NCBI RefSeq assembly: GCF_900188385.1
Contig: NZ_FZOI01000014.1
Span: forward strand, 62,001-126,000
Direction of reading: 5' to 3'
Length of the DNA stretch: 64,000 nt
Origin: Azospirillum sp. RU38E
GTDB lineage: Bacteria > Pseudomonadota > Alphaproteobacteria > Azospirillales > Azospirillaceae
A program made the position numbers and the translations under genes. Below are positions 17,816 through 27,183 of this stretch, piece after piece. The stretch's first letter is position 1; each line of letters begins with the position of its first letter. The notes beneath the pieces are model-generated. The model saw nothing but the letters and a program-made list of their open reading frames with translations, searched no databases and was not told where the DNA came from.

Positions 17816-19109
17816 ACCCCGCCCCCTGGGCAGCCAGCGCCGTGCAAATCTGCTTGGCCCGCGCTTCATCCACCGGTCCGCCCTGGATACGGTAGAAAAT
17901 GCCCTTCGGCCCCAGATCGACCCGCACCGTGCGCATGGAAAGCCCACCCAGCTCGCCGGGGAACTTGCGCTGCAGGCGTGACCATTCAGCGGCGGCCTTG
18001 GCCTCACTATCCACGGCGGCCACCTGCAGGCGGACCGAACCGGTGGCGGTGGTGGCCGCCGGCGCGGGGGCCGGGGTGGGCTTGGGCGTCGGCGGTGCGG
18101 CAACCGGGGCCTGTGCCACCTGCGGGGCCGGCTTGGGCGGTGCAGCCGGTGCCGGCGGCACCAGTTGCTGCGGCCGTGCCGTTGCCGTCGTTGCCGGCGT
18201 TCCCCCCCCATGGGCGGGCGGCACGGCATTCTGCTGCACCGGTGCCGGGGTCGGCTGGCTGGCCGGGGCCGTCGGCTTATAGCTGGGCTGCTGCGTCACC
18301 GGCTGTTGCGGCGGCGGCAACATGGGCTCCGGCGGGGCTGCCGCATGGCGACCACCGGCCAATTCGCCTTCACCTTCTTCCGCCATCGGCATCATCGGCT
18401 CTTCCGCCGGTGGTTCCGCCTCGGCACGGGGGCGTTCCATCGGCGTTTCCGGCGGGGGCAGCAGCCGCTCCACCTCCCCCTCATCGCCATTGGCTGAAGG
18501 GTTCAGCCGGTCATAGACCAGCCGGTCCTGATGCGGCACTTCCAGCCCGCCCGGCTGTTCCGGCTTGACCTTGGTGGGGGAGGCATCGGCCCGCAGGATC
18601 GGGGCGACGCTTTCCGTACCCGCCCGCATCCCCTGATTATAGGCATAGAAGATGATGCCGCCAAACACGGCCAGACCACCGGCGACGATGGCCGCATTGA
18701 TGATGCCGCGCCGCTTTGCCGGCGGCTCGGCATAACCCTGCTGACCGTCATAATAGCCATCATCATAGCCGTCATCGGCATAGACGGGGGGCTGCGGCTG
18801 GACACGGGGCTGATAGGGATCGGGCGCCGGCGCGCGATATCCCGCTGTGGACGGCCCGCGCGCCGGCTCCACATAATCCGCCTCATAGCCCGCATTCGGG
18901 TCATGGCTGGGCGGCGGCGGTGCGGCAGGCGATGCGTAATCGGCCGTCAGCGACGGTTCGGGCGGGCGCGGTGCGCCCCCCCGCCCATTCCAGGCCGGAT
19001 CGGCCCGGAAATCAGCCCGCAAGCCCGATTGCGGACGCGGACGCCCCTGCCCCGCCGGATCGGCGGGATTGTGCAGGCCGCCTTCTTCCTCATCGTCCTG
19101 GTAAGACAT
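17799..19109 (-). CDS. SPOR-domain cell-division/peptidoglycan-binding protein
   Basis: 436 residues. A cytosolic Pro/Asp/Tyr-rich N-terminus (1-135) is followed by one transmembrane helix (about 136-157), a long Pro/Ala/Gln periplasmic linker, and a C-terminal SPOR domain (about 355-435, starting SVRLQVAAVDSEAKA). SPOR domains bind denuded glycan strands at the septum. The bitopic layout is like FtsN/DedD proteins. It lies between argS (12-base gap) and nagZ, the usual alphaproteobacterial arrangement, tying septal peptidoglycan with recycling. Confidence 0.9.
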   Translation of the reverse strand: MSYQDDEEEGGLHNPADPAGQGRPRPQSGLRADFRADPAWNGRGGAPRPPEPSLTADYASPAAPPPPSHDPNAGYEADYVEPARGPSTAGYRAPAPDPYQPRVQPQPPVYADDGYDDGYYDGQQGYAEPPAKRRGIINAAIVAGGLAVFGGIIFYAYNQGMRAGTESVAPILRADASPTKVKPEQPGGLEVPHQDRLVYDRLNPSANGDEGEVERLLPPPETPMERPRAEAEPPAEEPMMPMAEEGEGELAGGRHAAAPPEPMLPPPQQPVTQQPSYKPTAPASQPTPAPVQQNAVPPAHGGGTPATTATARPQQLVPPAPAAPPKPAPQVAQAPVAAPPTPKPTPAPAPAATTATGSVRLQVAAVDSEAKAAAEWSRLQRKFPGELGGLSMRTVRVDLGPKGIFYRIQGGPVDEARAKQICTALAAQGAGCVLVR

Positions 19110-19121
19110 GGCTTCTTCGCC

Positions 19122-20867
19122 TCAGCGCATTTCCTTGACGGGCTCAACACCCAGAATGTGCAGCCCGGCCGCGATGACCTGGGCAACGGCGGTGATCAGC
19201 GCCAGACGGGCGCGGGTCAGTTCCGCATCACCTTCGATCAGGAAGCGCATGGATGCATCATCCTTGCCCTTGTTCCACAGCCCATGGAAGGCCGAGGCCA
19301 GATCATAGAGGTAGAAGGCGATCCGGTGCGGTTCATGCGCTTCCGCCGCCGCTTCCACCGTGCGGGGGAAGGACTGCATCAGCTTGACCAGCGCCACTTC
19401 CTCATCCGCGTCCAGGCGCGACAGCGGGGCAGCGGCCAGCCCGGCGGCATCCAGCGCATAGCCTGCCTCTTCAGCATGGCGCAGCACGGAATGGCAGCGT
19501 GCATGGGCATACTGCACATAGAAAACCGGGTTTTCCTTGGACTTTTCCGTGACCTTGACCAGATCGAAATCCAGCGTCTGGTCATTGCGGCGGGTCAGCA
19601 TGATGAAGCGGACGACACCCGCCCCCACTTCCTCCACAATGTCGCGCAGCGTGACGAAGCGACCGGCGCGCTTGGACATTTTCACCGGCTGGCCATCATC
19701 CAGCAGGTTGACCAGCTGGCAGATCTTCACATCCAGCGCGCCCTTGCCACCGGTGATGGCCGTGACAGCGGCCTGCATCCGCTTGACATAGCCACCGTGG
19801 TCAGCACCCAGCACGTCGATCAGCAGCTCGCCAGAGCGGCGGAACTTGTCATAGTGATAGGCGATGTCGTTGGCGAAATAGGTCCAGGAACCGTCCGACT
19901 TCTTCAGCGGCCGGTCCACATCGTCACCAAACTGGGTGGCGCGGAACAGGGTCTGCGGGCGCGGCTCCCAATCCTCGGGCTTCTTGCCCTTGGGCGGCTC
20001 CAGCACGCCGGTATAGATCAGGCCCTGATCTTCCAGCGCCTTCAGCGCCGTATCCACCGCACCGGCATCCACCACCGCCTTCTCGGACGAGAAGACGTCA
20101 TGTTCGACGCCCAGCAGAACCAAATCCTGCTTGATCATCACCATCATGCGGGCAACGGTGAAGCTGCGGAAATAGGGCAGCCATTCGCCCTCCTCCGCCT
20201 GCAGCCAGCGGTCGCCATCCTGATCCTTCAGGGCCTGGCCGACCGGCTTCAGATAATCACCCGGATACAGTCCTTCCGGGATCGTCACCGTCTCACCCAG
20301 CGCCTCGCGATAGCGCAGATAGGCCGAACGGGCCAGCACATCGACCTGGGCACCGGCATCATTGATGTAATATTCGCGCGTGACGTCATAGCCGACTTTG
20401 GCCAGCAGGCGGGCCAGCACGTCGCCCACCACCGCGCCACGGGTATGGCCCACATGCATGGGGCCGGTGGGGTTGGCGGAGACGAATTCCACATTCACCC
20501 GGCGGCCGGCGCCCAGCTTGCTTTCGCCATAGGCGTCCCCTGCCGTCAGGATGTCCGCCATGCGGGTCAGCCACCAGCCGGTATCAATGCGCAGATTGAC
20601 GAAGCCGGGGCCGGCCACGCTGGCCTCCGTCACGGCATCCATGCCCTTCAGGCGGGCCACCAGTGCCTCGGCAATGGCGCGCGGCGGCTTGCCCGCCGGC
20701 TTGGCCAGCACCATCGCGGCATTGGTGGAGACATCGCCATGGCTGGCATCGCGCGGCGGCTCCACGGTGATTCGGGCGAAATCAAGCCCGGCCGGCAGTT
20801 CCCCCGCCGCCACCATCTGTTCCAGCGCCGTAACGATCTTGGCTTCGAAATCTTTGAAGACGTTCAT
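19122..20867 (-). CDS. argS: Arginyl-tRNA synthetase
   Basis: Class I synthetase charging tRNA-Arg. 581 residues with the N-terminal Add1 domain, the HIGH-type motif HVGHTRGA (around residues 130-137), the KMSKR-type [10 protein letters not shown] loop and the C-terminal DALR anticodon-binding domain. It heads the minus-strand run argS-SPOR-nagZ-S2P-scpA-scpB. Confidence 0.97.
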   Translation of the reverse strand: MNVFKDFEAKIVTALEQMVAAGELPAGLDFARITVEPPRDASHGDVSTNAAMVLAKPAGKPPRAIAEALVARLKGMDAVTEASVAGPGFVNLRIDTGWWLTRMADILTAGDAYGESKLGAGRRVNVEFVSANPTGPMHVGHTRGAVVGDVLARLLAKVGYDVTREYYINDAGAQVDVLARSAYLRYREALGETVTIPEGLYPGDYLKPVGQALKDQDGDRWLQAEEGEWLPYFRSFTVARMMVMIKQDLVLLGVEHDVFSSEKAVVDAGAVDTALKALEDQGLIYTGVLEPPKGKKPEDWEPRPQTLFRATQFGDDVDRPLKKSDGSWTYFANDIAYHYDKFRRSGELLIDVLGADHGGYVKRMQAAVTAITGGKGALDVKICQLVNLLDDGQPVKMSKRAGRFVTLRDIVEEVGAGVVRFIMLTRRNDQTLDFDLVKVTEKSKENPVFYVQYAHARCHSVLRHAEEAGYALDAAGLAAAPLSRLDADEEVALVKLMQSFPRTVEAAAEAHEPHRIAFYLYDLASAFHGLWNKGKDDASMRFLIEGDAELTRARLALITAVAQVIAAGLHILGVEPVKEMR

Positions 20868-21044
20868 TTTTCCAGGCTTGACTCAAGGTCCGGGCAGATT
20901 GCCCACGGCCCGGCGCCAAGGCACCGGTACGGGGTCATCATGGCACCCTACACCGATCATCCCGCAACGCACAGTGTGCAGATATGAAGGGCGGGAATGT
21001 GGCAGAAGTGGATAGGCAGGGCTTGGGCGATCAGGGTCAGAAAC

Positions 21045-22367
21045 CTACCCCGCAATCAATTGCGCCTGCCGGATGGCGAAACGATCGGTCATGCCGGCAA
21101 TGTAATCCAGCAAGGCCCGCACCCAGCCCGCCCGGTCATAAGGAATGCGGCGGATGCCCGGCACCGTTTCCAGCAGGGAGGCGAAGCGGCGCGGCAGTTC
21201 CCCGGAAGGCCCGAGCGCCTCGCGCGCCAGCATCGCCTCCCCATAGGCTTCCAGCAGAATGGTGATGGTGCGGGCGGCCACGATATCCGTCTCGCAGCGC
21301 TGCTGGCCGCGATAGATGCGGGTATAGCTGACCTCTGAAATCTCCTTCAGGGCGTCCTTGCGTTCGATCATGTTCAGCAGCGGGCCGACCGGCTTGCCTT
21401 CCATGATGTCGGCCAGCTTTTCCTGAAAGGCCAGGCCGGCATCATGCACCAGCCGGTCAATGGCGCGGGCGCGCAGATAGATCAGTCGGCGATCCTCATC
21501 ATCAATGGCGCTATATTCCTGGCGGTCCCATTCGATCAGCGGTTCCAGCAATTCCTGCGCATCGGTGAAGGACAGCATCCGCATCTTCACCGCATCTTCG
21601 ATATCCACGACGGAGTAACAGGCATCGTCCGCCGCCTCCACCAGATAGGCCAGCGGGTGGCGGCACCAGGCATCGCGCCCGATGGGGATCAGGCCCAGTT
21701 CATTGGCCACATCAGCCATGAAGCCGGTTTCGCTGCCGAAGAAGCCATATTTGCGCTTGTGGGGCCGCACCTCCTCGGGGCTGGCCGGCGCGCTCCATGG
21801 GTACTTGCCATAGGCCCCCAGCGTAGCAGCGGTCAGCTGCAGCCCGCCGCTGGCCCGCCAGCCCTGCAGGCGCGTCAATACGCGGAAGCCCTGGGCATTG
21901 CCCTCAAAATTGCGCAGCTCGCTGCATTGCTGGCCATCCAGCCCGTCCTGGATGCGCTGACCCAGAGGCGCGCTGCGGAACCAGTCGGAGATGATATCCT
22001 CACCCGTATGGGCAAAGCAGGGCGTGCCCAGATCATGCGCCAAGGCGGCGGCTGCCACCACATTGCCGATATCGAAGGCACTGGCCGGCACGGCATCCTG
22101 ACCATAGCGCCCGATGATTTCCGCCCCCGCCCAACTGCCCAGCGACCGGCCCACGCGGGCCGCCTCCATCGAATGGGTCAGGCGGGATCGCACATAATCC
22201 GACCCGCCAATGCCATGCACCTGCTGCTTGTCGGACAGTCGGCGGAAGCTGGTGGAAAAGGTGATGCGGTCGATATCGATCTCAAAGGCGCTGCGGTAAG
22301 GCAGCTCCGGGGCAAGCCCTTCCTTGGCCAGACGCTGGCGGGAAAGAAGCTGGTTCCAGCGCATCAT
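21045..22367 (-). CDS. dgt: dGTPase-like HD-domain triphosphohydrolase
   Basis: Hydrolyses dNTPs to nucleoside and triphosphate. 440 residues with the family start (MRWNQLLSRQRL), the first metal-ligand region RLTHSMEAARVGRSL and the HD pair in ALAHDLGTPCFAHTGED. It is the long E. coli-like Dgt version rather than the short type. It is divergent from erpA across about 110 bases. A role in dNTP control or phage resistance is known for the family but not shown here. Confidence 0.9.
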   Translation of the reverse strand: MMRWNQLLSRQRLAKEGLAPELPYRSAFEIDIDRITFSTSFRRLSDKQQVHGIGGSDYVRSRLTHSMEAARVGRSLGSWAGAEIIGRYGQDAVPASAFDIGNVVAAAALAHDLGTPCFAHTGEDIISDWFRSAPLGQRIQDGLDGQQCSELRNFEGNAQGFRVLTRLQGWRASGGLQLTAATLGAYGKYPWSAPASPEEVRPHKRKYGFFGSETGFMADVANELGLIPIGRDAWCRHPLAYLVEAADDACYSVVDIEDAVKMRMLSFTDAQELLEPLIEWDRQEYSAIDDEDRRLIYLRARAIDRLVHDAGLAFQEKLADIMEGKPVGPLLNMIERKDALKEISEVSYTRIYRGQQRCETDIVAARTITILLEAYGEAMLAREALGPSGELPRRFASLLETVPGIRRIPYDRAGWVRALLDYIAGMTDRFAIRQAQLIAG

Positions 22368-22402
22368 CCTGGGGCGCCCTCCGTGCTATGATGCCGTCCG
22401 CT

Positions 22403-22431
22403 TTGACGGATGGCTGTTCGGCGCTTACATA
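22403..22431 (+). promoter_or_regulatory. Sigma-70-type promoter of erpA
   Basis: TTGACG at 22403-22408 and TACATA at 22426-22431 are separated by exactly 17 bases, leaving a leader of roughly 40 bases before the erpA ATG. It lies in the dgt/erpA divergent region. Confidence 0.6.
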
Positions 22432-22478
22432 GGGTGCAAGCGTTTGTCCAGACGTTAACGGATGAAGGATCGCCTGCC

Positions 22479-22847
22479 ATGTCGATTTTGTCGGAAAACC
22501 AGTCCGATGCCCCCGCCGACCGGGTGATGAACCTGACAGCGCGTGCTGCTGCCCGCATCGCCAAGCTGGCGGCACTGGAGGGCAATCCCGACCAGATGCT
22601 GCGCCTGACCGTGTCGGGCGGCGGCTGTTCGGGCTTCCAGTATGGTTTCAGCTTCGACACCGCTGTGAACGAAGATGACCACCTGTTCGCCCGCGACAAT
22701 GCGAAGATGGTGGTGGACGACACCTCGCTGGACCTGTTGGCCGGGGCCGAGGTGGATTATGTCGAAGATCTGATGGGCAGCTATTTCAAGATCAACAATC
22801 CCAACGCCTCCTCCTCCTGTGGCTGCGGTGCTTCCTTCTCTGTTTGA
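22479..22847 (+). CDS. erpA: Iron-sulfur cluster insertion protein (A-type carrier)
   Basis: Delivers Fe-S clusters to apo-enzymes. 122 residues from the ATG at 22479 with GAAGGAT upstream; a longer frame from 22410 would begin at the promoter and is rejected. The three cluster cysteines are present: Cys50 in GGGCSGFQY, and Cys114 and Cys116 in SSCGCGASF. It is followed 36 bases on by xthA. Confidence 0.93.
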   Translation: MSILSENQSDAPADRVMNLTARAAARIAKLAALEGNPDQMLRLTVSGGGCSGFQYGFSFDTAVNEDDHLFARDNAKMVVDDTSLDLLAGAEVDYVEDLMGSYFKINNPNASSSCGCGASFSV

Positions 22848-22882
22848 TTTGTCTGAATTTCCCCGGCTGAAAGACCCCCCCC

Positions 22883-23656
22883 GTGAAGATCGCCACTTGG
22901 AACGTCAATTCCGTCAAGGCCCGCCTGCCGAACGTCACCGATTGGCTGGCCGCTACCAGCCCGGATGTGGTGCTGTTCCAGGAAATCAAATGCGAGACGC
23001 CGAACTTCCCCGCCGCCGCGTTTCAGGAACTGGGCTACCACGTCCAGGCGGTGGGGCAGAAAAGCTATAATGGCGTCGCCCTGCTCTCCAGACAGCCGGC
23101 GGAGGACATTATCACCCGGCTGCCGGGCGAGCCGGAGGATGAACAGGCCCGCTATGTAGAGGCCACCATCGCCGGGGTACGCATCGCCAGCCTGTATCTG
23201 CCCAACGGCAACCCGGTGGATACGGAGAAGTACCCCTACAAGCTGCGCTGGATGGAGCGGCTGCGGCTTCATGCGCGCGACCTGCTGGCCCGCGAAATAC
23301 CGGTGGTGCTGGGCGGTGATTATAATGTCATCCCGGCGGCCATGGATGTCTATGACCCCATCGGCTGGGCCGATGATGCCCTGTTCCGCCAGGACACACG
23401 GCTGAAATTCCAGGAAATCCTGGCGCTTGGCTATACAGAGGCATTCCGCGCCCTGCATCCGGGTCTGGCCCGCGCCTATAGCTTCTGGGATTATCAGGCC
23501 GGGGCCTGGCCGCGCGACAAGGGCCTGCGCATCGACCATTTCCTGCTTTCCCCCCAGGCCGCTGACCGGCTGGTGGCGTGCGAGATTGACCGGGAACCAC
23601 GCGGGCGGGAGAAGGCCTCTGACCATACGCCGGTGATCCTGGAATTGCGGGACTGA
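22883..23656 (+). CDS. xthA: Exodeoxyribonuclease III (AP endonuclease)
   Basis: Base-excision repair nuclease acting at abasic sites and 3' blocked ends. 257 residues from GTG 22883. The start MKIATWNVNSVKARL, metal-binding Glu34 (FQEIK), the GDYNV active-site segment and C-terminal SDHTPVILEL motif are all family hallmarks. Confidence 0.96.
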   Translation: MKIATWNVNSVKARLPNVTDWLAATSPDVVLFQEIKCETPNFPAAAFQELGYHVQAVGQKSYNGVALLSRQPAEDIITRLPGEPEDEQARYVEATIAGVRIASLYLPNGNPVDTEKYPYKLRWMERLRLHARDLLAREIPVVLGGDYNVIPAAMDVYDPIGWADDALFRQDTRLKFQEILALGYTEAFRALHPGLARAYSFWDYQAGAWPRDKGLRIDHFLLSPQAADRLVACEIDREPRGREKASDHTPVILELRD

Positions 23657-23725
23657 GCGCAAACGGAACCGGACCCTGCGTTGGGTGTTTTCTTAAGGAA
23701 ATCACTCATTACAGGAGTCCGGTTC

Positions 23726-24037
23726 ATGCAGGATGAAGACCGTATCCGCCAGCGCGCCCATGAGATTTGGGAGCGTGAAGGACGTCCGCTGGGCGCCGAC
23801 CAGCACCACTGGGCACGCGCGCGCCAGGAAATCGCTGAAGAGGATTTGCGCGCCCGTGCCCAAGCGGCGGGCAGCGCCACAGCACCGCCGCCCGAACAGC
23901 AGGAAGCGGGCCGGCTGTTCCAGGAGACGAACAACCCCCGTCTTATCGGTAACGCCGACAAGGGCATTGTTTCCGATGGAAACGACACCCTGATATCCAC
24001 CGAGCGGCAGGGGCTGCCTGCCGAACAAACAGACTGA
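23726..24037 (+). CDS. DUF2934 domain protein
   Basis: 103 residues from ATG 23726 after an ACAGGAG ribosome site; a start at 23681 is less likely. The N-terminal signature (RIRQRAHEIWEREGRPLG) matches the short DUF2934 motif common in alphaproteobacteria, whose function is unknown. The remainder is Gln/Glu/Ala-rich and probably disordered. A strong terminator follows. Confidence 0.8.
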   Translation: MQDEDRIRQRAHEIWEREGRPLGADQHHWARARQEIAEEDLRARAQAAGSATAPPPEQQEAGRLFQETNNPRLIGNADKGIVSDGNDTLISTERQGLPAEQTD

Positions 24038-24075
24038 ATACAAAGGTCAATCAACTTAGTTAATGAAAATTAACC

Positions 24076-24108
24076 AACCCCGCTCAACCAGAGCGGGGTT
24101 TATTTTTT
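24076..24108 (+). terminator. Rho-independent terminator after the DUF2934 gene
   Basis: A perfect 10-base stem AACCCCGCTC/GAGCGGGGTT with a 5-base loop, followed by TATTTTTT. Confidence 0.9.
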
Positions 24109-24364
24109 GATAATTTCACCTTTTGTCTCTGTCTTATCCCATCGGAAACCTGCTTGACGCCCCGTCCGCAATGTGAAAGATAGTCCCAAATAATGAACGA
24201 ACAGTTCAGGGAACGGGATGCGATCGGCTCATCAGAGCCGGGAACCATGGGGCTCGAACCCACAAAGCAGCGATTTTCCGCCGAACCCGGCACTGACGGG
24301 GACGGAATGATCAAACCAACCCCGATGCGCCACGTACCGCCGGGGAAAGGATGGGAGAGAAATC
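24109..24364. other. Leader region upstream of the TonB-dependent receptor
   Basis: No gene is supported. It contains a TTGACG hexamer at 24154 without a good -10 partner and a small CGGCTC/GAGCCG hairpin (24225-24240). The region probably holds the receptor's promoter and regulatory leader. A GGGAGAG ribosome site precedes the ATG at 24365. Confidence 0.4.
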
Positions 24365-27064
24365 ATGAGAAGTGTTGAATTCCGGCAGCGTGCGCGCCTG
24401 CGCAGCAGCGCTTCCACCAGCGCCCTGGCCGTCGGTGGTCTCGCGCTGCTGCTGGGCATGGCCGCCCCTGCCCTGGGCCAGAATGCCGCAGCACCCGCCG
24501 TTTCTGGGGAACCGGAAATGCTGGAAGAAATCATCGTGACCGGCATTCGCCGTTCGCTGGAACAGGCACTCAGCGCCAAGCGTGACGCTGCCCAGGTTCT
24601 GGATGCCATCTCGGCCGAAGATGTCGGTAAATTCCCCGATAAGAACATCGGTGAGGCGCTGCAGCGCATCACCGGCGTGCAGATTTCCCGCACCAATGGC
24701 GAAGGGGCCACCGTCTCCATCCGTGGTGCCGACCCGTCGCTGAACCGCGTGGAAGTCAACGGTACCTCTGCCCTGTCCACCACGGTGGGCGGCGGCCGCG
24801 ATGTCGATTTCCGCGACATGCCGGTTGAATTCATCAACCGCCTGGAAGTGGTGAAGTCCGTCACCCCGGAGATGACCGAAGGCGGCCTGGGCGGCACAGT
24901 GCGCATCATCACCCGCCGTCCGTTTGACAGCGATGAGCCGTTTGTAGCCGGCTCCCTGCAGACGATCTGGAGCGAGACCGCAGAGAAGTTCGATCCCAAG
25001 GCCGCCATCATCGGCGGCACCACGCTGGCCAACGACACGGTTGGCGTTGTGCTGGGGGCGACCTATGAAAACCGCCATGTCTCCACCCACGAGGCCCGCA
25101 CCACCGGCTGGCGCCAGATCGGCGACCTGAATGGCAATGGCATCAAAGAATTCGCCCCCGACATTCCGCGCTATGTCATCAACCGCCTGGAAACGGAACG
25201 CGTTGCCCTGAATGGCGCCGTCGAATGGCGCCCCACCGACACGTTCAGCCTGGGCATTGACGGCAATTATGCCAAGGGCAAGCAGGATGTAGATTCCCAG
25301 TTCCTGCAATTTGCCACCGCCGGCAGCGAGAGCCTGGTTGACAAGTCAAAGACCACTGTTGGGCCAGACAATACCGTCTCCCATATCGAATTCGTCAATG
25401 ATCCGAAGCTGGCCCAGGGCCAGCAACTGACCGGCTCCTACCGCAATATCCTGGGTACGCTGACCCGCACCCAGTGGAACACCGCGATTAATTCCAAGTG
25501 GGAAGCGACGGAAAATCTGACGCTGACGGCCCGCGGCTCCTATGCCCACGCGCGCGCCTTCAATGATGAAATCAACGCCGTCGGCGATGTGATCGGCCTC
25601 AGCCGGCTGGTGGTGGATTACACCAACAGCAAGCACGCCCCCGATATCCGGGTGAATTTCGACCCGACCAGCCCGGTTGGCCTGAACCAGCTGACCCTGT
25701 CGCACAAGCCGCGCATCAATGATCAGGATGAATGGGACGGCAAGTTCGACGCGGAATATAAGTTCGATGACGGCTTCATCACCGCGGTCAAGGCCGGTGT
25801 CGAGATCCGCAACCTGACCGCTGACAGCCGTTATTACTCCTCCTCCAATGTTTTGAATGGCTTCACCAACCCGTCCCTGCTGGGCAAGATTCAGCAGATT
25901 GTCGGCAGCAATGCCACGCTGGGGGACGTGCCTTTCTTCAAGACCGGTTCGCTGGGCTTTGATCCTTCCATCACCCGCTGGCTGAATCTGGGCAATGGCG
26001 TGGTGGAGGCCGGTGGCCTGCTGGACCCCTATGGCAGCCCGCAATATCTGGATAGCTGGGAGGTTGAGGACAAGAACCGCGCCGGCTATGTCCAGGCCTC
26101 GTTCGCCTTTGATGCCCTGGTTCCGGTTTCCGGCGTGGTCGGCGTGCGTGCTGTGAACACCCGCACGACGTCCAAGGGCTATAGCCAGAACAAGAGCGCA
26201 ACGGGCGTGATCACCTATGCGCCCGTTGAATATAATGGCGAGTACACCAAGTATCTGCCGGCGCTGAACCTGAAGTTCGACCTGATCCCGGAAAAGCTGC
26301 AGGGCCGTTTGACGGCAACCAAGGTGCTGGCCCGCCCCACACCCCAACAGCTGGCCCCGCGCCGCACCCTGGATACGGTTGGCTATACCGGTTCACGCGG
26401 CAACCCGGACCTGAAGCCCTATGAGGCGACGCAGTATGATGCGGGTCTGGAATATTATCTGAACCGTACCGACTTCTTCTCTGCCACTTATTTCCGTAAG
26501 GAAATCTCTTCCTTCATCCAGAACACCACCGTGCCGGAAGTGGTGGATGGCTTCACCTATGGTGTTGTCATTCCCAGCAACGGGACGGAGAAGGTGACGA
26601 TCAACGGCCTGGAAGCCGGCGTGCAGTATGGATTGGGCTTCCTGCCCGCACCCTTCAACAATATGGGTGTGATTGCGAACTACACATTCTCCGACGATAG
26701 CGGCTATCAGGGGACGGACAAGTTCACGGGTGAGAAGCTGAGCTTCATCGGCCTGTCCCGCAACAGCTATAACCTCTCTGCCTATTATGAGGACGAGGCC
26801 TTCTCGGCCCGCGTCTCTTATAACTGGCGGTCGAAATACCTGATCACGGCCAGCGGTCGTGGCGGCAACCCCGAATTTGGCGAAGCCTTCGGCCAGTTGG
26901 ATGGCTCCGTCAGCTATAATGTCACGGATCAATATTCCGTGTTCCTGGAAGCTGTGAACATTCTGGACGCCACCCGCGTGGAGAATGCCAACAGCGAGTA
27001 CCGTCGGACGATCTTCGATACGTTCGGCCGGCGGATTTACGCGGGCGTGCGCGCCCGCTTCTGA
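24365..27064 (+). CDS. TonB-dependent outer-membrane receptor
   Basis: 899 residues. An N-terminal signal peptide (hydrophobic stretch around 18-39 ending ALGQ) precedes a TonB-box/plug region (EEIIVTGIRRSLEQAL, then GKFPDKNIGEALQRITGVQI) and a 22-strand barrel ending in the terminal aromatic RARF. The SLEQAL-type plug belongs to the class frequent in sphingomonads, Caulobacter and Xanthomonas that imports carbohydrates and other large nutrients, rather than to classical siderophore receptors. It stands as a monocistron between two terminators, so the ligand cannot be read from neighbours. Confidence 0.92.
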   Translation: MRSVEFRQRARLRSSASTSALAVGGLALLLGMAAPALGQNAAAPAVSGEPEMLEEIIVTGIRRSLEQALSAKRDAAQVLDAISAEDVGKFPDKNIGEALQRITGVQISRTNGEGATVSIRGADPSLNRVEVNGTSALSTTVGGGRDVDFRDMPVEFINRLEVVKSVTPEMTEGGLGGTVRIITRRPFDSDEPFVAGSLQTIWSETAEKFDPKAAIIGGTTLANDTVGVVLGATYENRHVSTHEARTTGWRQIGDLNGNGIKEFAPDIPRYVINRLETERVALNGAVEWRPTDTFSLGIDGNYAKGKQDVDSQFLQFATAGSESLVDKSKTTVGPDNTVSHIEFVNDPKLAQGQQLTGSYRNILGTLTRTQWNTAINSKWEATENLTLTARGSYAHARAFNDEINAVGDVIGLSRLVVDYTNSKHAPDIRVNFDPTSPVGLNQLTLSHKPRINDQDEWDGKFDAEYKFDDGFITAVKAGVEIRNLTADSRYYSSSNVLNGFTNPSLLGKIQQIVGSNATLGDVPFFKTGSLGFDPSITRWLNLGNGVVEAGGLLDPYGSPQYLDSWEVEDKNRAGYVQASFAFDALVPVSGVVGVRAVNTRTTSKGYSQNKSATGVITYAPVEYNGEYTKYLPALNLKFDLIPEKLQGRLTATKVLARPTPQQLAPRRTLDTVGYTGSRGNPDLKPYEATQYDAGLEYYLNRTDFFSATYFRKEISSFIQNTTVPEVVDGFTYGVVIPSNGTEKVTINGLEAGVQYGLGFLPAPFNNMGVIANYTFSDDSGYQGTDKFTGEKLSFIGLSRNSYNLSAYYEDEAFSARVSYNWRSKYLITASGRGGNPEFGEAFGQLDGSVSYNVTDQYSVFLEAVNILDATRVENANSEYRRTIFDTFGRRIYAGVRARF

Positions 27065-27105
27065 GCAAGTTCGCTCTCCTCCCTATAACGGAACAGACTT
27101 TCAAG

Positions 27106-27140
27106 GGCGGAACGGGGAAACCCGCTCCGCCTATTTTTTT
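27106..27140 (+). terminator. Rho-independent terminator after the TonB receptor
   Basis: Stem GGCGGAACGGG/CCCGCTCCGCC with one mismatch and a GAAA loop, followed by TATTTTTTT. Confidence 0.9.
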
Positions 27141-27183
27141 GCTATCAAGGGATCGTTCTCCCCTTGCTGAAGGCAGGTTGCCC

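Noticed and set aside
17816-18229. N-terminal extension of nagZ
   Set aside because: The segment is Arg/Pro-rich out-of-frame reading of the SPOR linker; NagZ similarity begins at the GTG at 17815.
15554-18568. Plus-strand open frame of about 1000 codons
   Set aside because: It runs antisense through scpA, the site-2 protease, nagZ and the SPOR gene, all of which are solid; its composition is typical of a shadow frame.
18531-20987. Plus-strand open frame opposite argS and the SPOR gene
   Set aside because: Antisense shadow of argS, which has full class I motifs.
24236-24270. tRNA-like T-arm sequence upstream of the TonB receptor
   Set aside because: A GTGGGTTCGAGCCCCAT-type arm can be drawn on the minus strand, but no matching acceptor, D arm or anticodon stem is found; most likely coincidence or a fragment too small to support.
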